DNA of 64,000 bases from a bacterium. Lineage in GTDB: Bacteria > Bacillota > Clostridia > Oscillospirales > Oscillospiraceae. Position 1 is the stretch's first letter. Every line of letters begins with the position of its first letter. This document shows, piece by piece, positions 17,582 through 28,000 of the stretch. The notes beneath the pieces were generated by a model. The model did not search any database, had not been told where the DNA came from, and saw only the letters and a list, made by a program, of their open reading frames with translations. A program made the position numbers and the translations under genes. Location of the stretch: the NCBI GenBank assembly GCA_019424865.1, contig JAHYYS010000001.1:1-64000 (forward strand), in the 5' to 3' direction.

Positions 17582-17610
17582 AACATAACACTAAAACCCA
17601 CCTGCGTCAA
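17582..17610 (-). promoter_or_regulatory. Promoter of the phosphate/potassium operon
   Basis: On the minus strand TTGACG (17605-17610) and TATGTT (17582-17587) have a 17-bp spacer. The predicted leader to the Pit start is about 180 nt. It contains a possible 29-codon reading frame starting near 17580, for which no RBS is seen. The rest of 17611-17918 shows no gene or clear element. Confidence 0.55.
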
Positions 17611-17918
17611 TAGAAATTTGGAAATCAAAACACATGTTAAGATATTTTTACACGCTCTGGGCAGGAACGCCGGATTCCCCGGAGCACAGCGGAAAATTCC
17701 TGTAGATTGTCACCAAAATACATGGATGCGGTCCGGCCAGAGCGGCTGTACGCAGGTGATAAAATGAACGATTTTTAAACAGAGAAAAGATGCGTTCCCA
17801 AAGCCGGGACAGCTTCCCCGAACCTGAAAAGGCAAATATCAGGGGGAACATCATGGAAGCTGGCCCAGGGGCATGCGTACTTTTTTGGTGTCAGGCCGGA
17901 AAGGGGAAGCGGGCGCGG

Positions 17919-18272
17919 TCAGTTCCCGGTTTTGGCCTTATAGGCTTCGCCCCAGTCCCACATGGCGTCCAGGATGGGCTTCAGACTATACCCAAGCTCC
18001 GTCAGGGTGTACTCCACCCGGGGCGGTACCTCGGGATAGACGGTGCGGGTCAGCAGACCGCTTTCCTCCATTTGGCGCAGCTGGGCGGTCAGCACCTTTT
18101 GACTCACCCCGCCGATGGACTTTTTCAGTGCGCCGAATCGCTTGGTCCCCGGCATCAGATCCCGAAGGATCAGGACCTTCCATTTGTCGCTGATCAGCGT
18201 CAGCGTGGTCTCCACCGGGCAGGCGGGCAGCTCTTTGGCCGGCGCGGCGGAACTTGTCTGAATATTTTCCAT
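17919..18272 (-). CDS. HxlR family winged-helix regulator
   Basis: The 117-aa protein has the HxlR/MarR-like winged-helix fold with the conserved early Cys-Pro (ACPVETTL) used by many members as a redox or aldehyde-sensing Cys, then SDKWKVLILRDL and RFGALKKSIGGVSQKVLTAQLR. The ATG at 18272 is chosen because GGAGGGA lies 6 nt upstream; a TTG at 18287 overlaps that RBS. It is divergent from an NAD(P)-binding reductase, the classic HxlR arrangement, and probably represses it. Confidence 0.9.
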   Translation of the reverse strand: MENIQTSSAAPAKELPACPVETTLTLISDKWKVLILRDLMPGTKRFGALKKSIGGVSQKVLTAQLRQMEESGLLTRTVYPEVPPRVEYTLTELGYSLKPILDAMWDWGEAYKAKTGN

Positions 18273-18300
18273 GAAATATCCCTCCAATAGTTTCTTTTTG

Positions 18301-18332
18301 GTAACTACAGCACAATAAAGTGCTTACTTTAC
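18301..18332. promoter_or_regulatory. Imperfect dyad, candidate HxlR operator
   Basis: GTAACTACAGCAC (18301-18313) and GTGCTTACTTTAC (18320-18332) form an imperfect inverted repeat with matching ends (GTAA/TTAC and AGCAC/GTGCT). It overlaps the -35 of the divergent reductase promoter, a position suited to repression. Confidence 0.5.
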
Positions 18333-18356
18333 AAAAACTCTGTACAGCCTTATTAT
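18328..18356 (+). promoter_or_regulatory. Promoter of the HxlR-controlled gene set
   Basis: TTTACA (18328-18333) and TATTAT (18351-18356) have a 17-bp spacer. It drives the reductase at 18424 and perhaps the genes to 22002. Confidence 0.6.
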
Positions 18357-18423
18357 AACGGCGTCAGGAGGAAATGGCAAGCCGTTCCTCAGAGAAAGAC
18401 CAATGAATATGGAGGTAATCACC

Positions 18424-19053
18424 ATGAAACTTGCAGTGGTATGTGCCAACGGAAAGGCCGGTAAGCTGATTGTGAAGGAGGCCCTGAACAGAGGGCTGGA
18501 CGTGACCGCAGTGGTCCGGGGGGAAAATCAGACAGATGCGGCCCAGGTCATCCGAAAGGATCTCTTCCAGCTGACCGCCGACGATCTGAAGGGCTTTGAC
18601 GTGGTCATTGACGCCTTCGGCGCCTGGACGGAGGACACCCTTCCCCAGCACAGCACTTCTTTGAAGCACCTGTGCGATGTGCTCAGCGGCACAGATACCC
18701 GCCTGCTGGTGGTGGGCGGCGCCGGCAGCCTGTATGTCAATCCGGAGCACACCGCCTGCGTGGCGGACGGCCCGGACTTCCCTGATGCCTTCAAGCCCCT
18801 GGCCGCCGCTATGGCCAAGGCACTGGGAGAGCTGCGGGCCCGGGGGGACGTGAAGTGGACCTATCTCAGCCCCGCCGGCGATTTCCAGGCCGACGGCGAG
18901 CGCACCGGTCAGTACATTCTGGGCGGCGAGGAGCTGACGCTGAACGCACGGGGGGAGAGCGTCATCAGCTATGCGGATTACGCCATCGCCATGGTGGACG
19001 AGGCGGTCAGCGGCAGCCATATCCAGCAGCGCATTTCTGTGGTGCGGAAGTAA
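18424..19053 (+). CDS. NAD(P)-binding SDR/NmrA-like protein
   Basis: This 209-aa Rossmann-fold protein starts MKLAVVCANGKAGKLI, a dinucleotide-binding GxxGxxG-like loop of the atypical short-chain dehydrogenase (YwnB/NAD(P)H-binding) group. The ATG at 18424 is used because GGAGG (18411-18415) sits 8 nt upstream. It lacks an obvious YxxxK pair, as is usual in this group, so it may be a sensor or reductase. HxlR neighbours suggest a role in redox or electrophile stress. Confidence 0.85.
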   Translation: MKLAVVCANGKAGKLIVKEALNRGLDVTAVVRGENQTDAAQVIRKDLFQLTADDLKGFDVVIDAFGAWTEDTLPQHSTSLKHLCDVLSGTDTRLLVVGGAGSLYVNPEHTACVADGPDFPDAFKPLAAAMAKALGELRARGDVKWTYLSPAGDFQADGERTGQYILGGEELTLNARGESVISYADYAIAMVDEAVSGSHIQQRISVVRK

Positions 19054-19174
19054 CGCCATCGTTTAACTGTCCCGCAATATTGTGCGTACTGGTCAAACGC
19101 AGGGGCAGGCGCTGCAATCAACACAAAGCCGACCAGAACGCATTGGTTTTGAATCCCGATTGGAGGTAAACAAT

Positions 19175-19576
19175 ATGAACGAAGTCGTGAAATTCCTGCA
19201 GGAGAACCCTGTGCAGTATCTGGCCACGGTGGGCCGGGACGGCCGGGCCAAGTGCCGCCCCTTTATGTTCGCGGGGGAGATGGACGGCAGACTGTGGTTG
19301 TGCACCAACAGCACCAAGGATGTGTACAAGGACATGCAGGCCAACCCCAATATTGAAATCTCGGTGTCCAGCCCCGCCTACGCCTGGATTCGCCTCAGCG
19401 GCCGGGCTGTGTTTGAGGACAACTTGTCCGCAAAGGAGATGTGCATCCGGAATCCCATCGTGAAAAGCCAGTATCAGACCGCCGACAATCCGATTTTTGA
19501 GGTATTTTATCTGGCGGACGCCCATGCGGTTATTGCCGACTTCTCCGGCAACCCGCCCCAGGAATACAGCTTGTAA
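19175..19576 (+). CDS. Pyridoxamine 5'-phosphate oxidase-fold flavoprotein
   Basis: This is a 133-aa split-barrel protein of the PNPOx-like family (FMN binding). Visible features are the opening QYLATVGRDGRAKCRPF strand pair and TNSTKDVYKDMQANPNIEI. The start is the ATG at 19175 with GGAGGT at 19162-19167. Related proteins reduce or bind quinones, nitro compounds or F420/FMN, but the substrate here is unknown. It stands between the HxlR-linked reductase and a related PNPOx-ferredoxin gene. Confidence 0.85.
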   Translation: MNEVVKFLQENPVQYLATVGRDGRAKCRPFMFAGEMDGRLWLCTNSTKDVYKDMQANPNIEISVSSPAYAWIRLSGRAVFEDNLSAKEMCIRNPIVKSQYQTADNPIFEVFYLADAHAVIADFSGNPPQEYSL

Positions 19577-19650
19577 AGTAAGGCAGAAGCCCCGGAGACG
19601 TCCTGCCGCCGGGGCGCCCCGCCCCATATCCGGACAAGAGAGGGATATCC

Positions 19651-20289
19651 ATGACCCCACAGAGCATATTGCAGATCCTTCAGTCTGAGATCCATTCGGT
19701 GGTCTTTGCCACCCTGGATGAACAGGGACTGCCCCAGACCTGTGTCATCGACCTGATGCTGGCGGAGGAGGACGGCCTTTATTTTCTCACCGCCCGGGGA
19801 AAGTCCTTTTACAGCCGGCTGATGGCCCGGCCCTTTGCGGCACTCACCGGCAGGAAGGGGAGGGATACCCTCTCCTCCGTGGCCATCTCCCTCCGGGGAC
19901 CGGTGCGGAATATTGGGACCGCGCGGCTGGAGGAGATTTTTCAGAAAAACCCCTATATGGAGAACATCTATCCCACCAGGCAAAGCCGCGGCGCCCTGGA
20001 GGTATTTCACCTCTATAAAGGGGAGGGGGAGTACTTTGACCTGTCCCGGCAGCCGCCCTTCCGCCAGCGCTTTGCCTTCGGCGGGGCGGCGGAGCGTCCC
20101 GCCGGTTACCGTATCAACGGGGAGAAGTGCATTGGCTGCCAGGGGTGCCGCAGTGTTTGCCCCACTGGCTGTATCAGCGAAGACATCCCCCGCAGGATTG
20201 ACGAAAGCCGCTGCCTCCACTGCGGAAACTGTTTTGGCATTTGCCCGGTGCAGGCGGTGGAGAATCTGGCAGGGGAGGAGCAGCCTTGA
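19651..20289 (+). CDS. PNPOx-fold flavoprotein fused to a 2x[4Fe-4S] ferredoxin domain
   Basis: The 212-aa protein has a PNPOx-like barrel (about residues 1-140) and a C-terminal bacterial ferredoxin domain with two clusters: CIGCQGCRSVCP near 157-168 and CLHCGNCFGICP near 188-199. This implies electron transfer between an iron-sulfur pair and a flavin. RBS GAGAGG precedes the ATG. Its stop codon overlaps the start of the macrodomain gene (TGATG), so the two are translationally coupled. That links a redox protein directly to ADP-ribose metabolism. Confidence 0.85.
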   Translation: MTPQSILQILQSEIHSVVFATLDEQGLPQTCVIDLMLAEEDGLYFLTARGKSFYSRLMARPFAALTGRKGRDTLSSVAISLRGPVRNIGTARLEEIFQKNPYMENIYPTRQSRGALEVFHLYKGEGEYFDLSRQPPFRQRFAFGGAAERPAGYRINGEKCIGCQGCRSVCPTGCISEDIPRRIDESRCLHCGNCFGICPVQAVENLAGEEQP

Positions 20290-21104
20290 TGAACCGCATG
20301 GAACAGATCGCCTATCTCAACCGCAGACTGCTGGAGGAGATGCCGGAGTACCGGGAGCAGGCCGCCCGGTTTTCCAGGGAGGAGCGGGACCAGCGCCGCC
20401 TGCTCCGCAGCCTGATGAACCTCCGGCCGCCTCTGCCGCTGGATGCAGAATTTATTGCAGTACAGGATGGCCTTCTGACAGCTGAGCGGGAGGAGCGGGG
20501 TGTGGTGGACGCCGGCGCCCTGCCGCCCGCCGGCGGAGATCCCCGGCTGGCCCTCTGGCAGGGGGACATTGTCCGGCTGCGGGCGGATGCCATTGTCAAT
20601 GCCGCCAACTCCGCCCTGCTGGGGTGCTTTCACCCCTGTCACGGCTGCATCGACAATGCCATTCACTCTGCGGCGGGGCTTCAGCTGCGGGACGAGTGCG
20701 CCCGGCTCATGCTGGCCCAGGGGCACCCGGAGCCCAATGGCCGGGCCAAGCTGACAAAGGGCTATAACCTTCCGGCGGCCCATGTGCTTCATACGGTGGG
20801 GCCCATTGTACGGGGAGCTGTGACCCGGCGGGACCGGGCGGAGCTGGCGGCCTGCTACCGCTCCTGCCTGGAGCTGGCTTCGGCCCATGGGCTGACCAGC
20901 GTGGCCTTTTGCTGTGTCTCCACCGGCGAGTTCCACTTTCCCAATCAGGAGGCCGCGGAAATCGCGGTGAGGACCGTCACGGATTTCCTCCGGCGGCCCA
21001 CTTCCATCCGAAAGGTGATTTTTAATGTTTTCAAGGATTTTGACGCAGACATCTACCGAAACCTGCTGGGAGCGGCAGCTGAGCCAGCTGAAAGCGGCGC
21101 TTGA
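20289..21104 (+). CDS. Zinc-dependent macrodomain protein-ADP-ribose hydrolase
   Basis: The protein is 271 aa. Its macrodomain core starts near residue 95 with GDIVRLRADAIVNAANSALLG, followed by a Cys/His segment (GCFHPCHGCIDNAIH) typical of the zinc-macrodomain class that partners class M sirtuins, and ends with the VSTGEFHFP loop. Known relatives remove ADP-ribose from sirtuin-modified protein. The start is the ATG at 20289, overlapping the stop of the previous gene, with GGGGAGG upstream. It overlaps the sirtuin gene by 80 nt. Confidence 0.9.
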   Translation: MNRMEQIAYLNRRLLEEMPEYREQAARFSREERDQRRLLRSLMNLRPPLPLDAEFIAVQDGLLTAEREERGVVDAGALPPAGGDPRLALWQGDIVRLRADAIVNAANSALLGCFHPCHGCIDNAIHSAAGLQLRDECARLMLAQGHPEPNGRAKLTKGYNLPAAHVLHTVGPIVRGAVTRRDRAELAACYRSCLELASAHGLTSVAFCCVSTGEFHFPNQEAAEIAVRTVTDFLRRPTSIRKVIFNVFKDFDADIYRNLLGAAAEPAESGA

Positions 21105-22002
21105 TCAAGCGGACGCAGTTGTGATCGGGGCGGGCTCCGGCCTGTCCGCATCGGCCGGACTGACCTATTCCGGGGAGCGGTTCCAGACTCTCTTCGGCGA
21201 CTTTATTGCAAAATACCATATCCCGGATCTGTATTCCGGCGGGTTTTATCCGTTTCCCTCGCTGGAGGAGTACTGGGCCTGGTGGAGCCGGCAGATCTAC
21301 TGGAACCGGTATGTGGAGGCGCCGAAGCCGGTCTATCGGGAGCTGCTGGCACTGGTCCGGGACATGGACTACTTTGTTCTGACTACCAATGTGGACCATC
21401 AGTTTCAGCGCGCGGGGTTTGATAAAAAGCGGCTGTTCTATACCCAGGGGGACTATGGCCTGTGGCAGTGCGTCAAGCCCTGTCATAACCAGACCTATGA
21501 CAACGAGGAGACAGTTCGGAAGATGGCAGCGCAGCAGAGGGAGATGCGGGTGCCGCCGGAACTGGTGCCCCGCTGTCCCGTCTGCGGCCGTCCCATGACC
21601 ATGAACCTGCGGTGTGACGATACCTTTGTGGAGGATGCGGGCTGGCATGCGGCTCAGCAGCGGTATCAGGATTTCCTCCGCCGCCATAAGGGATTGCGGG
21701 TGGTGTTCCTGGAGCTTGGGGTGGGCGGAAATACCCCGGTGATTATTAAGTATCCCTTCTGGCGTATGACCCGGGAGAACCGAAACGCGGCCTATGTCTG
21801 CATCAATCAGCAGGAGTCCTATACGCCCGGAGAAATTGCGGGGCAGTCCATTTGTATCCGGCAGGATATTGGGACGGTTGTGCACGCCCTGTCCTCTGAC
21901 CGGACGGACCGGGCGGAGCGGGACGTGCGCGGGCAGTTCTTTTATTCCGGAGGCGCCGTCCCGCCAGGACAGAGGAGAAAAGCAGTTACCCCCTCCGGCT
22001 GA
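21025..22002 (+). CDS. Class M sirtuin (SirTM), protein ADP-ribosyltransferase type
   Basis: The 325-aa protein has the SirTM form of the NAD pocket (GAGSGLSASAGLTYSG near residues 36-51). The usual catalytic His position reads Gln (YTQGDYG, Q141), with Asn122 in TTNVDH. In the characterised streptococcal SirTM the matching residues are Asn118 and Gln137 as recalled, so the spacing agrees. A structural zinc site of Cys pairs is present (CPVCG and a distal Cys). SirTMs ADP-ribosylate a partner, classically a lipoylated GcvH-like protein; none is encoded next door here. RBS AAAGGTGA lies ahead of the ATG. The last codons run into the terminator hairpin. Confidence 0.88.
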   Translation: MFSRILTQTSTETCWERQLSQLKAALDQADAVVIGAGSGLSASAGLTYSGERFQTLFGDFIAKYHIPDLYSGGFYPFPSLEEYWAWWSRQIYWNRYVEAPKPVYRELLALVRDMDYFVLTTNVDHQFQRAGFDKKRLFYTQGDYGLWQCVKPCHNQTYDNEETVRKMAAQQREMRVPPELVPRCPVCGRPMTMNLRCDDTFVEDAGWHAAQQRYQDFLRRHKGLRVVFLELGVGGNTPVIIKYPFWRMTRENRNAAYVCINQQESYTPGEIAGQSICIRQDIGTVVHALSSDRTDRAERDVRGQFFYSGGAVPPGQRRKAVTPSG

Positions 22003-22020
22003 GCCGAAGGGGGTAACTGC
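21982..22020. terminator. Terminator between sirtuin and giant surface protein
   Basis: Arms 21982-21999 and 22003-22020 pair (GCAGTTACCCCCT/C with AAGGGGGTAACTGC). The T-run is on the minus side (TTTTCT), so it mainly terminates the leftward giant gene. The sirtuin stop codon lies inside it. Confidence 0.7.
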
Positions 22021-22030
22021 GCGGTGCGGC

Positions 22031-25000
22031 TTATTTGGCCACATTCTCACAGAAACGCATCAGGATTACAGCAACTTGCGCACGGGCAGCAGAGCCGCTG
22101 GGCGTCAGCGTGGTGCCGCTGGTGCCGGAGATCAGCCCCTCGGCGCAGGCCCACTGAAGTGCCGTCGTGGCCCAGGCGTTGATCTCGGGGGCATCGGCGT
22201 AGCCGGACAGGTCGGCACTGGCAGACACATCGCAGCCCTTGTACTGTGCATAGTGATAGAGCATAGTAGCCAGCTGCTCGCGGGTTATGGGATCATGGGG
22301 TCCAAACCTGCTGCTGCTGTACCCGGCTGCGATTCCCTCGCTGGCGGCCCAGCGGACCGCCTCGCCGTACCAGGCGTCTGGATCCACGTCATGAAAGGTC
22401 ATGGCGTAATCTGCCGCGGGACTGCCCTCCAGACGCCACAGAATGGTGGCAATCATGCTGCGGGTGGTTGTCATATCGGGGCTGAAGAGGGTGGCGCTGG
22501 TGCCGGACATCAGGCCATGCTCGTAGACATAGCGCACTCCCTCCTCATACCAGGCACCCGAGGGGACATCGACAAAGGGGAAATTATCCGATGCTCCCGT
22601 GACAAAGTCTGCTTTCACGGTAACAGTACTGGCCGGCATGGTAAAGGTATACTTGCCGTCGCCCTGGTCGTTCAGCGTGACGGATTTCCCGTTTCGCGCC
22701 GTGGCGGTAAGGCCGGCAAGGCGGAAGCCGTCATCCGGCACAACAGTCAGCGTGACGGTGGTGCCTGCGCCGGCGGTATCCCGGCTGGCCGTGACCTTGC
22801 CGTTGCTGCCGGATTCCACAATAATCCGGTAAGCGGAGGAACCGCCGCCGCTGCTGGTGTGGGTGCTGGTGATGTTGAGGGTATAGGTTGTGCTGCCGAT
22901 GGTCACGGTGATAACCGTCTCGCCCACACCGATGGGGACATACTGGGTGCCGGCACCGGAAGACAGGGTACCATTGATGGCGACATCCTTATTTTCGCCG
23001 GAGATGGCAGTGACAAGGGTGCCCTCCGCGGAGACGCCGGACAGGGAACAGGTGTACTTGCCGTCCTCGCCCTGAACGAAGTCATCAATGGACACGGGCA
23101 GGCCGTCAAAGGACAGAATATCCTCGCCGGGTACGGCGGCGTGTACCACCACACGGGCGCCCAATTTGCTGAATTGCACCGTGCTGGTTTGGACAGCTTC
23201 ACCGCCCAGTGTTCCGGCCGTAATGCCGGTGGTCTGTGTCTCCAGGGGGCGGCCGCCTGCGTCCAGCAGGGTGGCCGCCAGAGCGGCAGTGGTCTGGTCC
23301 TGCAGAGAGTTGTTTTTCAGTTCCACCACGGCGGTGGTGACATCCGTGTTGGTCTGGATTACATCCAGTGCGGTCTTTTCGCCGGTGCGGGCATATGCGC
23401 CGGTGAGCAGGACGGCCGCCTGATTATCGCTGCTGTGATACTCGGGCAGGCGCTTGGCGCCGCTCTGGCTTCCAATTGTTCCCTCCGTCCAGACGTCGGC
23501 GTACAGATACACGCCGCTGTCGGGGATCTCCTGCTCTTGAAGGGTGCCCTCCACATAGTCTTTGATGTTGTAGGTCAGCACCAGAGTAAGACTGCCCGCG
23601 TCGATGCGGGATAGATCCGTTCCGGAAATAGTGACGGTGTCGCTGGAAGCGCCGTTGCAGGTCACCTCTGCCTTTTCCGTCAGCAGGCTGTCGGTGTAGA
23701 AAGCTGCCTTGACCTCCCGGCCGCTGCCGGCCAGCGGGGCGTCGGAGGCATTGTAGAGGGTGAGGGCGATGGTGCGCTGCCCCTCCGTTTCCTCCAGCAC
23801 CTTCATCTGGGAGATGCCGATGTCCGGGTAGTCCAGATAGACAGTGCCGCTGTGGCTGATGCCGCTTCCGCTGGTGATGGTATAGTCCACATCCGCCACG
23901 GTTTGGCCTACCTTGTGGTATACCGTCAGGGTGGCGCTCTCATTGGGATGCAGGGCCGTGTCCAGAGCAGCAGTCTCATCCGCACCCAGGGTGACGGTCA
24001 AATCCGCCAGGTCATTCACGCCGGTATTGCGGACAGTAAACTGGATGGGGGTCAGGCTGTCCGCTGTCAGATTTCCGTAGTCCACCCCGATGGCCTCCAC
24101 CTCCAGTCCATAGGGTTCAAAGTTTTGGGCGGCGGTGTAGAGCATGGTCTGCTCGCCGGGAATGGTGACAGTGGTTCCGGTATCTTCGTCATAGATCGAT
24201 TCCGGATTGGCCTGATCATAGTAAGTGGTCTGAATTACCGCCTTGATGGGGTGCAGGGAGTTGTCAGCGTACGACGTCTCCACATAGGCATCGAAGTGAT
24301 CCAGAAGGGTGTTGGCCGGCAGCTCCGCCACCACCTGCGGGGCGGTCAGGCGGAAATCGTCCACAACGTTGTTGGCATCCGTATCCTCTGCCAGCAGGCG
24401 GACCGCCTTCAGTTCGCTGTGGGCCGCCGTCATCAGGCCATCTGTGGTCTCGTCGCTGACGGTCTCGCTCCACAGGATAGTCAGGGCTTTGACATAGCCG
24501 GAACCGAGGGTGTTGTCGCGCCAAACGAGGGCGAAGCGGAAGTCGCCGCTGATGTCGGCCTGACCGCTGCTGGTCAGGGCGGACAGGGAGGCGGGGAAGG
24601 TGTTGGATATGGCGCCGTTTCCGTCCACCGCCAGCAGCTGGATGTCGCTCTCGCCGCCGCGCTGGCTGTGCCAGCCCAGGATGAACCGTTGATCGCGCGT
24701 TCCCGTGGTCAAATGCAGAGATGCCGCGCTCACTTGGGGGTTCTCGTCCAGAGTTTCATCGCTGGTGACCAGCATGGAACGGCCGAGGGTGCCGTCGCTG
24801 TTCACGATGGTGTAGCCGACCTCCTGCCCGGAGCCATCCGACGCCCCGGTGCGGTCCAGAGTGTACACGGCGATGGCGGTACCATCCTGCATCATGGCGG
24901 CCTGGAGGCCCTTGACGGAGCCGTTGGCGCCGTTGTAGAGCATCTTGGCGTCGCTCCAGCTGCCGCCGTCATAGACGCTGTACAGGATCTGATCCTGAGC

Positions 25001-28000
25001 GGAGAAGTCCATCAGGCCGGACTCCGGGTCGGCGCTGTAGACGCTGCGCCAGAAGACGATGGCCTTGCCCTGGCCGTTGACCGCCACCGCAGGGGCCAGG
25101 TCGGGGGTGGCGTTGGCGGTCAGGCGGGTGGTGGTCCAGCTGCCGGGGTCGTCGCCGCCCTGTCTCTTGGACCAGACTGAGACCATGATCTCGGAGCTGT
25201 TCATCAGCAGGTTCTGCTCCGCCGCCGTGATCTCGTCGCCGGCGTCCTTTCCGGGGATCTCAGCGCCCTGGCGCACCCAGGCCGCCGCGGCGGTGGCGTT
25301 GGCCATGGAGCTGCCCGTCTGGATAAAGCCGGCGATGTCCACGTCGCTGTCGCCGTAGCCCGCAAAGCCGCCGTCGGGGAATTCCTGAGAAGAGCCGTAG
25401 CTGCCGTCAGTCCCCAGCACGCTGTAGTGGGCGCGGCTGTCGTAGACGCTGGGATTGGGATTGTTATCGGCATCGTAGCCGTCGCTGATATAAGCCAGCA
25501 CCCGCCCGTCGCCGCTGAGTTCGGGGAAGGAGGCGGGGTTGGCGTTGGTCTGAAGATTTTTCACGCCGTTTGTCGCATCCAGGCTGAGCAGGGACATGCG
25601 GGCCTGGGGCTCGCCCCAGGTGCGGGCATACTGCTCCAGATAGTCCCGGCTTTGGAGCGTGGCGGTGGAGGACACCTCCTGCAGCCCGCCCATGGCGGCG
25701 GCGTACTGGAGACTCCGGCTGTCCAGGCCGGTGCCGGTGTTCTCCCAGTAGCTTTCGATGTCGTCCCAGCTGCCAAAGTCTTTTCCGACGCCGAACTTGC
25801 CGGAGGCCAGCACTTTTTTATAGGAGATCAAGGCGAACACGGCCTCGAACTTGATGCCGACCTCGCTCTGGATATCCAGGTACTGGCCGTTGGTCTGCCG
25901 CCTGTCCGCGTCCGCCAGATAGTCCCGGGACAGGAAACGGTTCTGGCTGTTCACGTCCAGCTTGCCGAACAGGCCAATCTTCAGGGCGATGAGGGAGTAA
26001 TCGAAACCGATGCCGCCGAAGGCCTCCACATAGGCCCGCAGCCGCAGCTCGGTAAGGAAATCGGTGACGGCGGCGGCATCGGGGTCGCTCCAGACCAGCT
26101 CGGTGCCGTCGGCGTCCTTCTGCTGACTGTACCGGGTGGCGGCCTGAAGGCTCAGCTGTATGGCGCCGCCCACCTCAAAGCTGCCGGTGACCGGCACGAT
26201 GCCCACCACGGTGTTCACATCAAAGCCGAATTCCATCCCCATGCCGGCAGTGAAGCCGCCGCCCTTGGTGAAGACCTCCCACTGGCCGGAAGCCCGGTTG
26301 TAGCGGATCTCCGCCTCGTAGCAGCCTTCCAGCTGCACGCCGAAGTCAAAGCCCGCCACGTCGGACAACCGGTTGCTCCGGTGGGGGTCGTAGGCGCCCA
26401 TGGGGTCATAGGTGCCGCTGGCCATCGCCTGAAGGTCGCCCACGCTGGGCATGTCGGTTTCCAGGCCCTTAGTCATAAAGTTGGCGCTGACGGCCACGCC
26501 GTCCTTATACTCCACATCCTTCAGATCCAGGCTGTCATAGCCCGCCCAAATCAGGGCGTTGAAGACGCTGGGATCCTCGCTGGGGGTGATGAGCATCTGG
26601 AACACGCTGGTATTCACGGGGCCGGCCAGCTCACCCAGGTCGCCCACAAGGGCGTTGAGAATGCTGCTGCCGCCGCTGCCGAAATTGACACCTGTGGTAT
26701 CCCAGCCGCTGGCGTCCCGCAGGGTAACCACCATCTGGGTCACCTTCTCGTCCTCGTTGACCGGGGTGACCCGGGTCAGGTCGATGGCCCGGAAGGGCAT
26801 GGTGCGCTCCTGCACCAGATTGCCGTTTTGGGTCAGGCGGATTTTGAGGCCCATGTCCTTCCCGTCGGGGATCCAGCCGGAGGCGGTCATGGTTTCCGCA
26901 TTGAGGGTCAGGGTGTTCTCCACCACGGGGATGGAGGTGAAGGGGTACCGATCGGCGCCCGTGCTCACCTGGGCTGCAGGGAGATAACCGTTCTCATCTG
27001 CCATGGTCAGAGTGCAGGACGTCCCGCCGCCGGTCTCGCCCCACAGGAGCACGTTGGTAGTGAGCACGGCTTCCTTGAAGTTGTAGTTGGGCCCAACAAA
27101 GCCGGTGGAATAGCGGGTGTCAATGAGAGCGCCGTCGTTCAGGTGGTAGTCGATGACCTGCCGGGCCACGAAGGGCTTGTTTGCCTCGCCCTGCGGCACG
27201 GCTTCCAGTACCATCACGCCGGAGGCGGTGCGCATCTCCTGCATAGGGCTGACGGTGCCGTCCACCATCTGGAACAGGGGGTAATAGGCATCGTTTTCTA
27301 TGCCGCGGACCTCCAGCACGTACTGGATCTTATCCGTGGCGGTGGGAAGGTCGTCCTTGTCCTCTCCGGCTTCTGCTGACCAGAACTGGGTGAAGTCGAA
27401 ATAGACGGTGATCTTTCCGTTTGTGTCGGCGGTGAAGGTGGTATCCTGCTGATTCGCTCCGGCGGCGCCGACATTTTGACGGGTGGTGCCCAGGCCGGCG
27501 GTCTCACAGAAATAGCCGTTTTTGTATACGCCGCCCCGGACGGTGACCGTCCCCGCATAGGGGGATCCGTCGGGTTTTACCAGGGTCAGCTCCGCCATGG
27601 CGGCCTCCCGCAGGCGGAAGGTGTTCAGGGGGTAGAGCTGGAGCTTTCTGGCGTCCCCCTCTCCGGACTGGAGATCGTAATGATAGATGGTGCCCAGGTA
27701 CTCGGCGTCGCCGGACTGGGAGCTGAGCCACACGTCGCTGGCGATGCCGCTGGGTTCGTAGAGGGCCAGCACGCCCTCGGAATTGGTCCGTACGGTCCGC
27801 TGCGTGCCGTCGCCGTTGGTATAGCGCAGGGTGGTCTCCACCGCCGGGGTCACCTGGAACAGGTAGAACTGCTCCCGCAGGGTATGGGCGGTGACCGGGA
27901 TGTCGGCCTTCATGCCGGTGGCGGCGTGGGTGGCGGTGATGGCGGCGGTGCCGTCCTCCACGGTGGCGACGCCCATCTTCAGCTCGGGCAGGTAGGTGTC

